Shown one piece after another: positions 26,843-35,285 of a stretch of DNA of 64,000 nucleotides. The DNA comes from Sphingobacterium chungjuense (GTDB taxonomy: Bacteria; Bacteroidota; Bacteroidia; Sphingobacteriales; Sphingobacteriaceae). The translations under genes and the position numbers were made by a program. Every line of letters begins with the position of its first letter. Position 1 is the stretch's first letter. Under the pieces are notes generated by a model. The model ran no database searches. It was not told the origin of the DNA and worked only from the letters and a program-made list of their open reading frames with translations. The DNA is taken from contig NZ_WLYS01000003.1 in the NCBI RefSeq assembly GCF_011316935.1, positions 1 through 64,000 of the forward strand. The letters are read 5' to 3'.

Positions 26843-28411
26843 ATGTCATTAAAAATGAATAAATATATCGCGTTGGCCTTACTAAGCATAGGCCTTACCG
26901 CGCAGTCTTGCTCGACTGACTTTACCGATCTTACGCCAGAAGGTACGATCACCGATGCCAATTATTGGAAAACGGAAGCAGATGCCATCTTTGCTTCGAA
27001 TGGATTGTACGAGCACTTTACCGACGACGCCATGTTTGGCCGTGGACTGTTCTGGTACGTCAATGCATCCGACGATATGGTGACCGGACGTACCGATGCC
27101 GGTTCGGCGGCCGTGCGCAACTTCACCGCCAATGGTAATGAAAGTCGTGTGAATAGCATGTACAAGAAGTTTTACCAAATCATCCAACGGGCAAATACGA
27201 TTATCAGTAAAGTGCCCACCATGGAGATTCAAGAAGCGACTAAGCAGCGCGTATTAGGCGAAGCCTACTTTATGCGTGGTTACGCTTATTTTTACCTAGC
27301 GCAATACTACGGCGATCAGCGTGCAGGAATTCCGATCGTGACCGAAGAAAACATGCTAGAGACCCGTTTTGAGCGTCCAACTCATGTGCGTGAAAACCTC
27401 GCCATGATCGAAGCCGATCTTTTGCGTGCCGCAAACATGTTGCCATTAGTTACGACGTATGGGTCAAGTGATTTGGGGCGTGCCAATAAAGATGCGGCTT
27501 ATGCTTATTTGGCCAAAGCCAATGTGCAATGGGCCCGTTACGATGCCGCGAAATGGGCAGAAGTAGCCAAATACTGTGACCTCGTGACCAACTCAGGTTC
27601 TGGTCGCAAATTGATTGATACCAACAATCCGGAAGAAGACTTTGCCAGCGTGTTCTACATGGCGAACAATTACTCTTCTGAGTATATCTTTTCGGTGGTG
27701 TCCAACAAGGTTCGCGGATCCATCTTGCCAGCCGTCTTGTTTGAAAACACCGGCTATGGTCTGTACAATGGTTGGGGATATTTTCACCCGACATTAGAAT
27801 TGTATAATTCTTTTGAGACGGGTGATCAACGCAAAAAAGCCACCATTTTGGAGTTCAATGACACGTACACGCTTTTTGGGGCGGAACGCAAATATTATTC
27901 GTCCAACTCCCAAACGGGTTTTCAGTTCAAGAAATACATGGAGCCGTTTAGATATCCTATTTCCCAGCATCTGAATCCGAATGGTGATTACCCGACTTCG
28001 GACTTGAATGTGCCATTGGTACGCTACGCGGATATTTTGCTGATGAAATCGGAAGCTCAGATTATGCAAGGGCAGAATGGCGATGCAGGCATCAACCTCG
28101 TACGTAATCGTGCTGGTTTAGCGGCCATCACCGGCGCAACAATGGTAGACTTGAAACGCGAGCGTCGCTCGGAGTTTGCCGGAGAATATACCGACCGTCA
28201 CTCTGACCTGGTACGCTGGGGCGATGCGCAAGCCGCATATGCTAAGCCAGCAACAGGCAGACAGCACGTGACCAAGACTGATCCAGCATCTACTTTTACC
28301 ACGATCACCGTATGGCCGGCACGTAACTACAATCCTGCTGTGCACCACGTGTGGCCAATTCCGCCGCAAGATGTGAGCAATGCAGGCATTGCACAGAATG
28401 AAGGCTGGTAA
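26843..28411 (+). CDS. SusD/RagB-family substrate-binding lipoprotein
   Basis: The protein has 522 residues (518 from the alternative ATG at 26855). Its lipoprotein signal ends in TAQSC. SusD hallmarks are present: 'kfYqIIqRANtIIsKv', 'LGEAyFMRGYAYFYLaQYYGD' (TPR helices), 'VPLVRYADILLMKSEAQ' and the C-terminal 'RrSEFAGEytDRhsDLVRWGDA' and 'hhVWPIPPqdVsnAGIAQNEGW'. It forms the lid over the SusC barrel at the cell surface and captures the ligand. It is co-transcribed with the preceding susC. Confidence 0.92.
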   Translation: MSLKMNKYIALALLSIGLTAQSCSTDFTDLTPEGTITDANYWKTEADAIFASNGLYEHFTDDAMFGRGLFWYVNASDDMVTGRTDAGSAAVRNFTANGNESRVNSMYKKFYQIIQRANTIISKVPTMEIQEATKQRVLGEAYFMRGYAYFYLAQYYGDQRAGIPIVTEENMLETRFERPTHVRENLAMIEADLLRAANMLPLVTTYGSSDLGRANKDAAYAYLAKANVQWARYDAAKWAEVAKYCDLVTNSGSGRKLIDTNNPEEDFASVFYMANNYSSEYIFSVVSNKVRGSILPAVLFENTGYGLYNGWGYFHPTLELYNSFETGDQRKKATILEFNDTYTLFGAERKYYSSNSQTGFQFKKYMEPFRYPISQHLNPNGDYPTSDLNVPLVRYADILLMKSEAQIMQGQNGDAGINLVRNRAGLAAITGATMVDLKRERRSEFAGEYTDRHSDLVRWGDAQAAYAKPATGRQHVTKTDPASTFTTITVWPARNYNPAVHHVWPIPPQDVSNAGIAQNEGW

Positions 28412-28499
28412 ACAAGATTAGAATCAATAACTTTAAGCTATGCAAACCCGAAAGTTTTACGACGTATCGGGTGCGCATAGCTTTTTAAGAATAATACAG

Positions 28500-30416
28500 A
28501 TGAGGAAGAATTTTTTGTGGATTGCATTCACTTGGCTTGCTGTAGGTAGTCAGCAGCAGCTGGTGGCGCAAGAAGCGCCCGATATGCGCCAACGTTTTGA
28601 GCAATTGATGTTTGCGGATAAAACCGCTGGGCAATTAGCGGTGTATGGCCACAGTCATAATGATTACGAGCAAGCCATCCCATTCTTGACGGCGTATCAT
28701 GCTGGGATGGAATCCATCGAGGTGGATCTTTTCTTGCGTAAGGATAGCCTGTATGCGGCGCATGACAAAGAAGATATTCAAGTAGGGCGTACGCTGGAGC
28801 AATTGTATTTGCAACCCTTGGCAGCATTATACCGCGCCAATAACAATCATCCATTCGCCGATGCGAACAAAAATCTACAGCTCTTATTCGATTTTAAAGA
28901 AGATTACCAACGATTGATGCCTGCATTGATCAAGCTATTGCAGCAGTACGACTTTATGTTCGACCATCATAAATCAGCTCATCCAGTACGTGTGGTAATT
29001 AGTGGCAATATGCCGCCAGCAGAATTATTCTCTCAGTTTCCAACCTGGATCTTATTTGATGGTCGACCAAACGTAGACTACACCGAAGCGCAGCGTAAAC
29101 ATTTGGGGATGATTAGTCAAGATTTGAAGGCTTACAGCCAATGGAATGGCAAAGCTGTACCGCCAAAAGCCGAAATGCAAAAGATCATGGAAGATGCACA
29201 ACGCGCGAAAGAATGGGGTATTTCTTTTCGCCTATGGGGCACAGCAGATAATGTGAATACATGGTTAGTACTCGAGAAAATGGGTGTGAGTTGGCTCAAT
29301 ACCGATCATCCAGCGAAGCTGAAAGTATATTTAGACGAGTTGAATGCTTCCCGTTTTCAGCTCGCCAATCCGTACGAAGTATATACGCCCAACTACAAAA
29401 GCGATGGTACAAATGCAGAGATCCGCAATGTGATTTTGCTGATTGGTGATGGGATGGGATTAGGCCATCTGCAAACGGCCATAATTGCCAATCGTGGCCA
29501 ATCCAATATGCATAGCATGCGTCACATCGGTTTTTCATCCACCACATCGTATAGCCCCAGCAATACCGATTCTGGTGCAGGTGGCACAGCCATCGCGACA
29601 GGAACGAAAACCTATAATGGATACCTGAGCGTAGATACCAACGGAACCGCCTTGCCCGCTATTCCAGATCGCATCAGAAGTTTAGGGATGCGTTCCGGCA
29701 TTATTTCTACTGGTGATGCTTCGGATGCGACACCCGCCTCTTTTTATGCCAAGAATCCCGATCGCAATGCTTCGGAAGCCATTACGCGGTCGCTCTTGAC
29801 TAATTCCAGCGTAGATCTATTAATCGGCGGAACACCAGCACCTTACCGTACGAAACAATCCTATGAACAATTGAAAAACGAGTTGACGACGAATGGATTT
29901 ACCTTGGTAAATAGTGTGGCGGATTATCAGCAATCCGACGCAGAGAAGATCATTACCTTTTTGCCAGACTCACTCACACGCCCAGTCAAAGAGGGCAGAG
30001 GTGCTGTGCTGTCGCAATTGTTGAACCTCACGATCAATAAGATGGATAAGCGCGACAAAGGTTTCTTTATCATGGCCGAAAGTGCGCAGATCGACTATGG
30101 CGGTCATGCCCGTGATTTGACGTATGTGGCAACCGAAACATTGGATTTCGATCAGGCCGTAGGAGAGGCTTTGCGCTTCGCGGATGCCGATGGCCATACC
30201 TTGGTTTTGGTGACGGCCGACCACGAGACTGGTGCGCTTAGTTTACTGGATGCAGATGCCGCAACAGGCAGCATTCAAGGGAATTTCGCTTCGAATGATC
30301 ACAGTAGCATGCTGGTGCCTGTGATGGCTTACGGTCCCGGCGCACAGTCTTTTATTGGTTTTTATGAGAATACAGAAATATTTCATCGCTTGATGAAGCT
30401 CTTGGAGAAAAAGTAA
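28500..30416 (+). CDS. Fusion of a phosphodiesterase (GDPD/PI-PLC-like) domain with alkaline phosphatase
   Basis: The frame opens at 28440, but the ATG at 28500 gives a signal peptide (MRKNFLWIAFTWLAVGSQQQ), so it is preferred: 638 residues. Residues about 40-295 resemble the GDPD/PI-PLC fold, with HSHNDY (51-56), IEVDL (Glu and Asp, 73-76) and AHD (His89). Residues about 310-635 are alkaline phosphatase: LLIGDGMG metal site, nucleophile Ser358 in TDSGAGGTA, and TADHETGAL metal ligands. The two activities in order would open a phosphodiester and then strip the phosphate. The signal peptide puts it in the periplasm. Last gene of the sigma/FecR/SusCD operon, with a strong terminator. Confidence 0.85.
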   Translation: MRKNFLWIAFTWLAVGSQQQLVAQEAPDMRQRFEQLMFADKTAGQLAVYGHSHNDYEQAIPFLTAYHAGMESIEVDLFLRKDSLYAAHDKEDIQVGRTLEQLYLQPLAALYRANNNHPFADANKNLQLLFDFKEDYQRLMPALIKLLQQYDFMFDHHKSAHPVRVVISGNMPPAELFSQFPTWILFDGRPNVDYTEAQRKHLGMISQDLKAYSQWNGKAVPPKAEMQKIMEDAQRAKEWGISFRLWGTADNVNTWLVLEKMGVSWLNTDHPAKLKVYLDELNASRFQLANPYEVYTPNYKSDGTNAEIRNVILLIGDGMGLGHLQTAIIANRGQSNMHSMRHIGFSSTTSYSPSNTDSGAGGTAIATGTKTYNGYLSVDTNGTALPAIPDRIRSLGMRSGIISTGDASDATPASFYAKNPDRNASEAITRSLLTNSSVDLLIGGTPAPYRTKQSYEQLKNELTTNGFTLVNSVADYQQSDAEKIITFLPDSLTRPVKEGRGAVLSQLLNLTINKMDKRDKGFFIMAESAQIDYGGHARDLTYVATETLDFDQAVGEALRFADADGHTLVLVTADHETGALSLLDADAATGSIQGNFASNDHSSMLVPVMAYGPGAQSFIGFYENTEIFHRLMKLLEKK

Positions 30417-30430
30417 TAGATTTCAATATG

Positions 30431-30475
30431 CCAAAGGTTGCCTGTTTATGTGAATGGGCAACCTTTGTTGTTTTT
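30431..30475 (+). terminator. Terminator of the SusCD-phosphatase operon
   Basis: Stem CAAAGGTTGCC / GGCAACCTTTG (11 bp) with a 14-base loop, followed by TTGTTTTTTG. It lies 15 bp after the phosphatase stop codon. Confidence 0.85.
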
Positions 30476-30491
30476 TGGGGAGGTATTAGCT

Positions 30492-30527
30492 TTATCAACC
30501 TTATTAACCTTATCAAGCTTATTAACT
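30492..30527. repeat. Four 9-bp tandem units (TTATCAACC type)
   Basis: TTATCAACC, TTATTAACC, TTATCAAGC and TTATTAACT follow one another without gaps. The array lies just beyond the operon terminator and at the left edge of the AT-rich defence island. The remaining DNA to 30725 shows nothing else that I can name. Confidence 0.75.
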
Positions 30528-30725
30528 AAAAAACGAGGTAGCGGCAATCTCTTTCGCTTTATATACTATTGAGTCGTTATTGACATATATTATTTTGATG
30601 AAGTACGTGATCCACCGTAATCAAAGATTTTTATGAGATTTACCATTCTTTAAAACAATTGATGTCGAATTTTTGATAGATATTATCATAATTTATCGCA
30701 CCTATGCAGGGTGAATTCCAAAATT

Positions 30726-31274
30726 TCAACGGGTTCGATAGCTTAATTGATGAGAATCAATAAATTGACCACGGTTATATATTTCAAGTGTACAAGTTTC
30801 AGAAGGTATGTTTAAGATTATATATATTCCAACAGCATAACCACAAACATGCTCGGGATGCGTATTACCATCATAAGACCAAATGTCGTCTTCTCTACAT
30901 TTTGTCATAGCGCGTAGTCTTTTTCTATCAGCCACTTTTTCTGCATCAGGCCTATTACTTTTCTTCATTTCGATCGCAATAAGGTTATCATATTGTACAA
31001 TTTGACCTCGAGTGTGTACTATAAGGTCACTTTGAATTTTAATGACTTCCATGTCTTCGTCGATAATAGTCTTTATTTCTCCTCCCTGTTTACGATTATA
31101 TTCTGTGTCAGCATAATAATTAGTAAAACCATACTTACTTAATTTCTCTGTGATATATATCGCTAAACGGCCGCAAAGATTTCTTTCAGCGATGTTACTA
31201 AAAATATTGTCTCGCTCTCTGATTACAAAAACGTCAAATGACTCTTTAAATATTTTAAATGCTATATCATGCAT
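30726..31274 (-). CDS. PD-(D/E)XK nuclease-like protein of a SIR2-HerA operon
   Basis: This 182-residue cytosolic protein was not recognised as a named family. It shows the restriction-endonuclease-fold pattern: a helix with Glu31 (SNIAERNLCGRLAIYI), Asp83 in QSDLIVHTRG at the start of a strand, and Glu102-x-Lys104 in NLIAIEMKKS, which is the classic E...D...ExK array for metal-dependent DNA or RNA cleavage. It is the last of three genes, 3 nt after the HerA stop. By context it is likely the nuclease arm, or a regulator, of a HerA defence complex. Low GC and AT-ending codons match its two partners and differ from flanking genes. Confidence 0.65.
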   Translation of the reverse strand: MHDIAFKIFKESFDVFVIRERDNIFSNIAERNLCGRLAIYITEKLSKYGFTNYYADTEYNRKQGGEIKTIIDEDMEVIKIQSDLIVHTRGQIVQYDNLIAIEMKKSNRPDAEKVADRKRLRAMTKCREDDIWSYDGNTHPEHVCGYAVGIYIILNIPSETCTLEIYNRGQFIDSHQLSYRTR

Positions 31275-31277
31275 TAT

Positions 31278-33026
31278 TTAAAATTTAGATTGTTTGCGAA
31301 GCGCAATAACAGCATTTTCAATGCTTTGTGTTGCATCTTTACTGCTCCACTGTCTCCAAAATTTAATTGTTGCACTATCAGGCTTTATTGTTGGTTCAGA
31401 AATTAGAACTCTTGTAGGGAGTAGTGAAGCGTCACCAACAATCAAAGCTTCTCCAATATCTAAAATTGGAAGAACTTCTGTCAATCCTACAAGATTATCT
31501 GGTAAAAGCCTTTTTATTACTGCCTGATCTTCCGAGTTGGACAGTCGTAAGGAAATAAAATTATTACATTGACTCAAAACAGTACGGTTTACCTCGGCAG
31601 GTCGTTGACTAATTACAGTAAGGCTGACTCCATATTTTCTACCTTCTTTCGCAATTCTTTCAAAACTTTTCAAACCAAGTTCGGAAGCACCGTCTTGATT
31701 TGTTCTTTCTGGAATGTACAGGTGAGCTTCATCACAAAGTAGACAAATTGGATGTTGATTTTCTTTCGTTGTCCATTGTTGAACTGTAAAAATAATTCTT
31801 GCAACCAAGCCAATTACTAAAGGTAAAATATCGGACGGCACTTCAGAAAAATCTAAAATTTTCACCCCTGATTTTTTGCCATTAAGTTCTGAACCATGCA
31901 TCAACGCGCTACAAAAATCACTCAACCAATCTAATTGTAGTTCATCTTCAGAAATTTGAAATAAAAATCCTAAGCGTTTATCATCTTTCTTTGCTTCAAG
32001 ACGCTGAATGAAGCGAGATAATTTCCCATTAAAATCTCCATTTTTACCTGCTGACGTAGAACCTGCAACACGCTCCGTATCCAAACGTTTAAGTTCGTCT
32101 AAAACAGTTTCTAATTTGTATGGTATTGGACTGTCAATTGTCAAGTTGTCAACAAATAGTTCATCTCCTATTGAAGTAAGGTAATCTCTCTTTTCTGTAT
32201 ATACCGTTCTCGAAAAAACCATTGCCTGATTCGGTGCATTACTATCACTACGGTCAAGTAACATTGCTAACATTTCTTCATAGGTCAATAACCAATACGG
32301 TAACATCAAAACACCGTTTGCTAGATTACCTCTTCTACCCAAATCAGAAGGATTGGCAATTCTGAAATGTTGTATTCCATCAGCTTTGAAGTTTTCTCCG
32401 CTGTATTCTCCGTGTATATCGAACAAAATGGAGTTTGCCATCGGCAATTTTGCTATTTGTTCAATTATTTTAGCTACACACCAAGACTTTCCTGAGCCTG
32501 TACTACCTACAATTACAGCATGTCTTTGAAAAAGCTTATCTCCATCTAAAAATGCTTCTGCATTTTCATCTATGGAATATTTTCCGATTGAGAGGGGAAT
32601 CTTATAGTTCTCTTTGGTGGAAATTGTTTGCATAAATTTGGTTATGTTCTCTCCATCTATTGGAAAACACTTTGCTTCAATTTCAGGTACGGTATCAAGC
32701 GTTCTTTTAAAAACGTTTTTCTTTTCTCCGTGTTTATTCAATAAAGTTCCAATCAAATTTACTTTCAGAATGTTTTCTGTAAAAAGGAAATTGTTTAACC
32801 CCAAATTGTCTCCTGCTGGCTGTTCTTCATCAGAAGCCTTACGAGTTATTCGATTGATAATTCCGATCAAATGTTGCCCTGCTTTTGAACTTTGGATTGC
32901 TACCAAGTGGTTGACTTGCAGTTTTCTTAGTTTGTCAAGTTCATCAACCTTTATGATAAGTGTTGCCGTATCAACACTAAAAACTGTTCCGATAGAAGAA
33001 TTGTCTTCAAAAGTGAATATTGCCAT
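31278..33026 (-). CDS. HerA-like hexameric ATPase/translocase of a SIR2-HerA defence system
   Basis: The protein has 582 residues. An N-terminal beta-barrel (HAS-barrel-like, 1-100) precedes the FtsK/HerA ATPase core: Walker A GSTGSGKS (174-181), Walker B CLLCDEAH (428-435), SQRP (473-476) and the HerA-typical 'QCNNFISLRLSNSEDQAVI' (486-504). Relatives assemble as hexamers that translocate DNA and, in SIR2-HerA, hold the SIR2 subunits that degrade NAD+ on phage infection. It starts 1 nt after the SIR2 stop and ends 3 nt before the nuclease gene, so translation is coupled. Confidence 0.9.
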   Translation of the reverse strand: MAIFTFEDNSSIGTVFSVDTATLIIKVDELDKLRKLQVNHLVAIQSSKAGQHLIGIINRITRKASDEEQPAGDNLGLNNFLFTENILKVNLIGTLLNKHGEKKNVFKRTLDTVPEIEAKCFPIDGENITKFMQTISTKENYKIPLSIGKYSIDENAEAFLDGDKLFQRHAVIVGSTGSGKSWCVAKIIEQIAKLPMANSILFDIHGEYSGENFKADGIQHFRIANPSDLGRRGNLANGVLMLPYWLLTYEEMLAMLLDRSDSNAPNQAMVFSRTVYTEKRDYLTSIGDELFVDNLTIDSPIPYKLETVLDELKRLDTERVAGSTSAGKNGDFNGKLSRFIQRLEAKKDDKRLGFLFQISEDELQLDWLSDFCSALMHGSELNGKKSGVKILDFSEVPSDILPLVIGLVARIIFTVQQWTTKENQHPICLLCDEAHLYIPERTNQDGASELGLKSFERIAKEGRKYGVSLTVISQRPAEVNRTVLSQCNNFISLRLSNSEDQAVIKRLLPDNLVGLTEVLPILDIGEALIVGDASLLPTRVLISEPTIKPDSATIKFWRQWSSKDATQSIENAVIALRKQSKF

Positions 33027-33027
33027 A

Positions 33028-34047
33028 TTATTGTATTCGTTTAAGATATTCCCCCAAGTTCCAATAGCTAACGTTTTTAATTATATGTTCTCCTTGACTT
33101 GACGAATATATTTTGGTGTCTTTACCATTTATTTCTTCCATTAAGATATAATTCCTACAGCCCCCATCAATTATTGTTTCTTTTGTCTTGGATGTTAATT
33201 CTTTCGTGAGAACAATGATTGGTTTTGTTTTTATTTGTTGAATGAGTTTTGGTTGTACGTGAACATCATTAAAACCGTATCCAATACATAAATAACCGTT
33301 TGCGTTTTGAATTTCTGTATCTGCTTGTGTGAAGATGGTTCTATATGGCTCATTATGCGTCTCGGCATATTTACTAAGTCCTGGTGTTACAATCAATGGT
33401 TTGCAATCCTGTGGAATATCTTTGCGCAAAGGCAAATGAATATTTTCTTTACTTGATGTTTCAAACCAATCTAGTGAGCCGTGAACTTTCCAAATATTAA
33501 CTTGTCCACCAAATCCCTTTATTTTTGCCAAAGCGTTTGTGTGAATGTTATCCGAAAAATGTCCAATATAGTTTTGAGAATATCCAGTACAAATAAATGC
33601 TTCGGAAGCACTTGCACAATACTCTGCAATGCGGTCGTAATTAGTTGTTACTACGGAAAGTTTCCTGTTCGTTGTTGAAAGCAAATGTTTCATCAATATT
33701 ACCAATGGTACTTCTTTAGCATTCAAAACAAATTGTTCGTATGCACTCAAATCGGATTCCGAAATCAACATCCAAGTGGCTTTAATCACTTCTTTGAGAA
33801 CATTCTCATTGAGTTGTATATTCAACAACGTTTTTTCTAAATCTTGAAACTCTTCAAGACCTTTCTTAAACGCCTCAAGTTGAGTATTATCTATTTCATT
33901 ATCAAAAGACAATGTACTCTTTAGATATTCTCCAAGTCTCCACATCGACGGTAAGCCAAAAGGAACAGACGCTCCGCTACCCAGTATTATCAAGGGGACT
34001 TTGTTAGTCCAGTCTTGAAGTTGCTTTAATATTGCTTCAAAATCCAT
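33028..34047 (-). CDS. SIR2-family NADase-like protein of a SIR2-HerA defence system
   Basis: The protein has 339 residues and SIR2 NAD-binding motifs: LGSGASVPFGLP (22-33), TTNYD (134-138), WKVHGS with the catalytic-type His189 (186-191) and CIGYGFNDVH (254-263). There is no extra C-terminal sensor or TPR domain, so recognition and assembly presumably come from HerA. Sirtuin-like proteins in antiphage systems (Thoeris, DSR, SIR2-HerA) hydrolyse NAD+ and stop phage replication by killing or stalling the cell. It is the first gene of the trio and is visibly AT-rich. Confidence 0.9.
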   Translation of the reverse strand: MDFEAILKQLQDWTNKVPLIILGSGASVPFGLPSMWRLGEYLKSTLSFDNEIDNTQLEAFKKGLEEFQDLEKTLLNIQLNENVLKEVIKATWMLISESDLSAYEQFVLNAKEVPLVILMKHLLSTTNRKLSVVTTNYDRIAEYCASASEAFICTGYSQNYIGHFSDNIHTNALAKIKGFGGQVNIWKVHGSLDWFETSSKENIHLPLRKDIPQDCKPLIVTPGLSKYAETHNEPYRTIFTQADTEIQNANGYLCIGYGFNDVHVQPKLIQQIKTKPIIVLTKELTSKTKETIIDGGCRNYILMEEINGKDTKIYSSSQGEHIIKNVSYWNLGEYLKRIQ

Positions 34048-34085
34048 CTTAAAGATTATAAAAGATCATCACTCTGTTTAGCCTA

Positions 34086-34316
34086 TCAATCAACAGGCTT
34101 ATTCAACGACTTATACAATCCAGCCAAACCATCAATGATTGTCTGTTGTTGCTCGATTTGTTTTTGTTGGTTTTCCAAGATCTGATCTACCTTCCAGTAC
34201 CAAAGAAACACCTTGCGTAACAGTAGAAAGACGATCACATAAACAGCGAGTATCAAAAGCATTTGAAAAAGTTCTAATACGCCGATAAAGCAAAGTGGTA
34301 ATAATGAAATATTCAT
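34086..34316 (-). CDS. Small membrane protein with C-terminal coiled coil
   Basis: The protein has 76 residues: one or two hydrophobic segments in residues about 5-40, followed by the heptad-like stretch 'VDQILENQQKQIEQQQTIIDGLAGLYKSL', a predicted cytosolic coiled coil. It is not a known family to me. It lies 38 bp upstream of the SIR2 gene on the same strand and could be transcribed with the defence operon, or be an ordinary small Bacteroidota membrane protein that happens to stand there. Confidence 0.55.
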   Translation of the reverse strand: MNISLLPLCFIGVLELFQMLLILAVYVIVFLLLRKVFLWYWKVDQILENQQKQIEQQQTIIDGLAGLYKSLNKPVD

Positions 34317-34436
34317 AGGTGTGTTCGGGTTAATAACAACACTAAGATAGGCGATTAGCTCAATATAAAAAATGCGGATTCCCGTAAAAGAGATAAATGT
34401 GGCTGTAGGTCGACTTTGGATTATTACTATCGCTCT

Positions 34437-34913
34437 CTAAGGCTTAGGTATGGTATAATACATCATTGCATTGTATTGGCTCGGAGGCAGGGCTATGCCA
34501 TCTAAAGTAATTTCGGAGAGGTGTGTGTTATTATTGGAAAATCTCCATTTGGTTTCCAAAATATGCACAGCAGATTCACCCATTAGCTCCGCACTTTGTA
34601 TGCTATAGCTTATCCAATCTAAAATATCGCTTGGAGGTGTAGTGGACTGAACAGCCAAAACAGGATTATCTTTTCCATTTACCACATCAAACGAAGTTAG
34701 CACCGTTTTTCCTGCTTTGTCTTTAGCGATTACATTGGCTTTCAATTTATCTAAATCTATTTGCTGCAAGCTATCCAATGTGCTGACTTCGCTAAAATCT
34801 AGGAAGAAGTGATAGGTATGCGGAACAGGGGCAGTGCTCACTTCACAACTTACTAAGTTAAATGCGCTAACTAAGATGATAAGAATGTAGGTAAAGCATT
34901 TTTGAGTTTTCAT
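34437..34913 (-). CDS. Lipoprotein, hypothetical
   Basis: The protein has 158 residues with a lipoprotein signal (MKTQKCFTYILIILVSAFNLVSC, lipobox Cys at about residue 24). The mature part has alternating beta-type sequence ('WRFSNNNTHLSEITLDGIALPPSQYNAMMYY') and no recognised domain. Its 5' flank holds the 11-bp periodic repeats at 35128-35243, which may control it. Confidence 0.55.
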   Translation of the reverse strand: MKTQKCFTYILIILVSAFNLVSCEVSTAPVPHTYHFFLDFSEVSTLDSLQQIDLDKLKANVIAKDKAGKTVLTSFDVVNGKDNPVLAVQSTTPPSDILDWISYSIQSAELMGESAVHILETKWRFSNNNTHLSEITLDGIALPPSQYNAMMYYTIPKP

Positions 34914-35072
34914 ATAGCAAGCTGGCGAGACTAGTTCATGTTTGGTCTATTTATTTTATCTAATATAATAAAAAAAAGTAGCACTTTATCATTTCGACAA
35001 TTTACAATCGGATGTCAAGTCCGAACGGAAACGCGACATTGCGAAGCCGAGGTATCAAGGTGCCACAGTCCA

Positions 35073-35243
35073 TTGATCGGCATCTCCTTAACCTTTGATC
35101 GGCATGTACCTCACGTTTGTACGTACAGTAATAATACATAACCAATACAGTACCAATACATAAAATGCCTATGTTAGTTACACTAACAATACACTAACGA
35201 TACGGGAAAGGTTAAGTAATGGTGAATCAATCGTGAATCAATG
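35073..35243. repeat. 11-bp periodic direct repeats upstream of a lipoprotein gene
   Basis: Units of 11 bp ending in AATACA stand at 35128-35138, 35139-35149 and 35150-35160 (TAACCAATACA type) and again at 35183-35193 and 35194-35204 (CTAACAATACA / CTAACGATACG). Further pairs: GTGAATCAA at 35222 and 35233 (11 bp apart) and TTGATCGGCAT at 35073 and 35095 (22 bp apart). There is no gene in 34914-35285; the region is the 3' flank of the GH32 gene and the 5' flank of the lipoprotein gene. Confidence 0.75.
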
Positions 35244-35285
35244 GCCAAACAATAACCAAGATCTTACCCCAAATAAGCGATGCAT

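Noticed and set aside
32614..33102. Plus-strand ORF of 162 residues
   Set aside because: It is antisense to the HerA N-terminus and crosses into SIR2; the coding evidence is on the minus strand.
34938..35141. Plus-strand ORF of 67 residues
   Set aside because: It runs into the 11-bp repeat region, has no domain or signal peptide and no upstream promoter.
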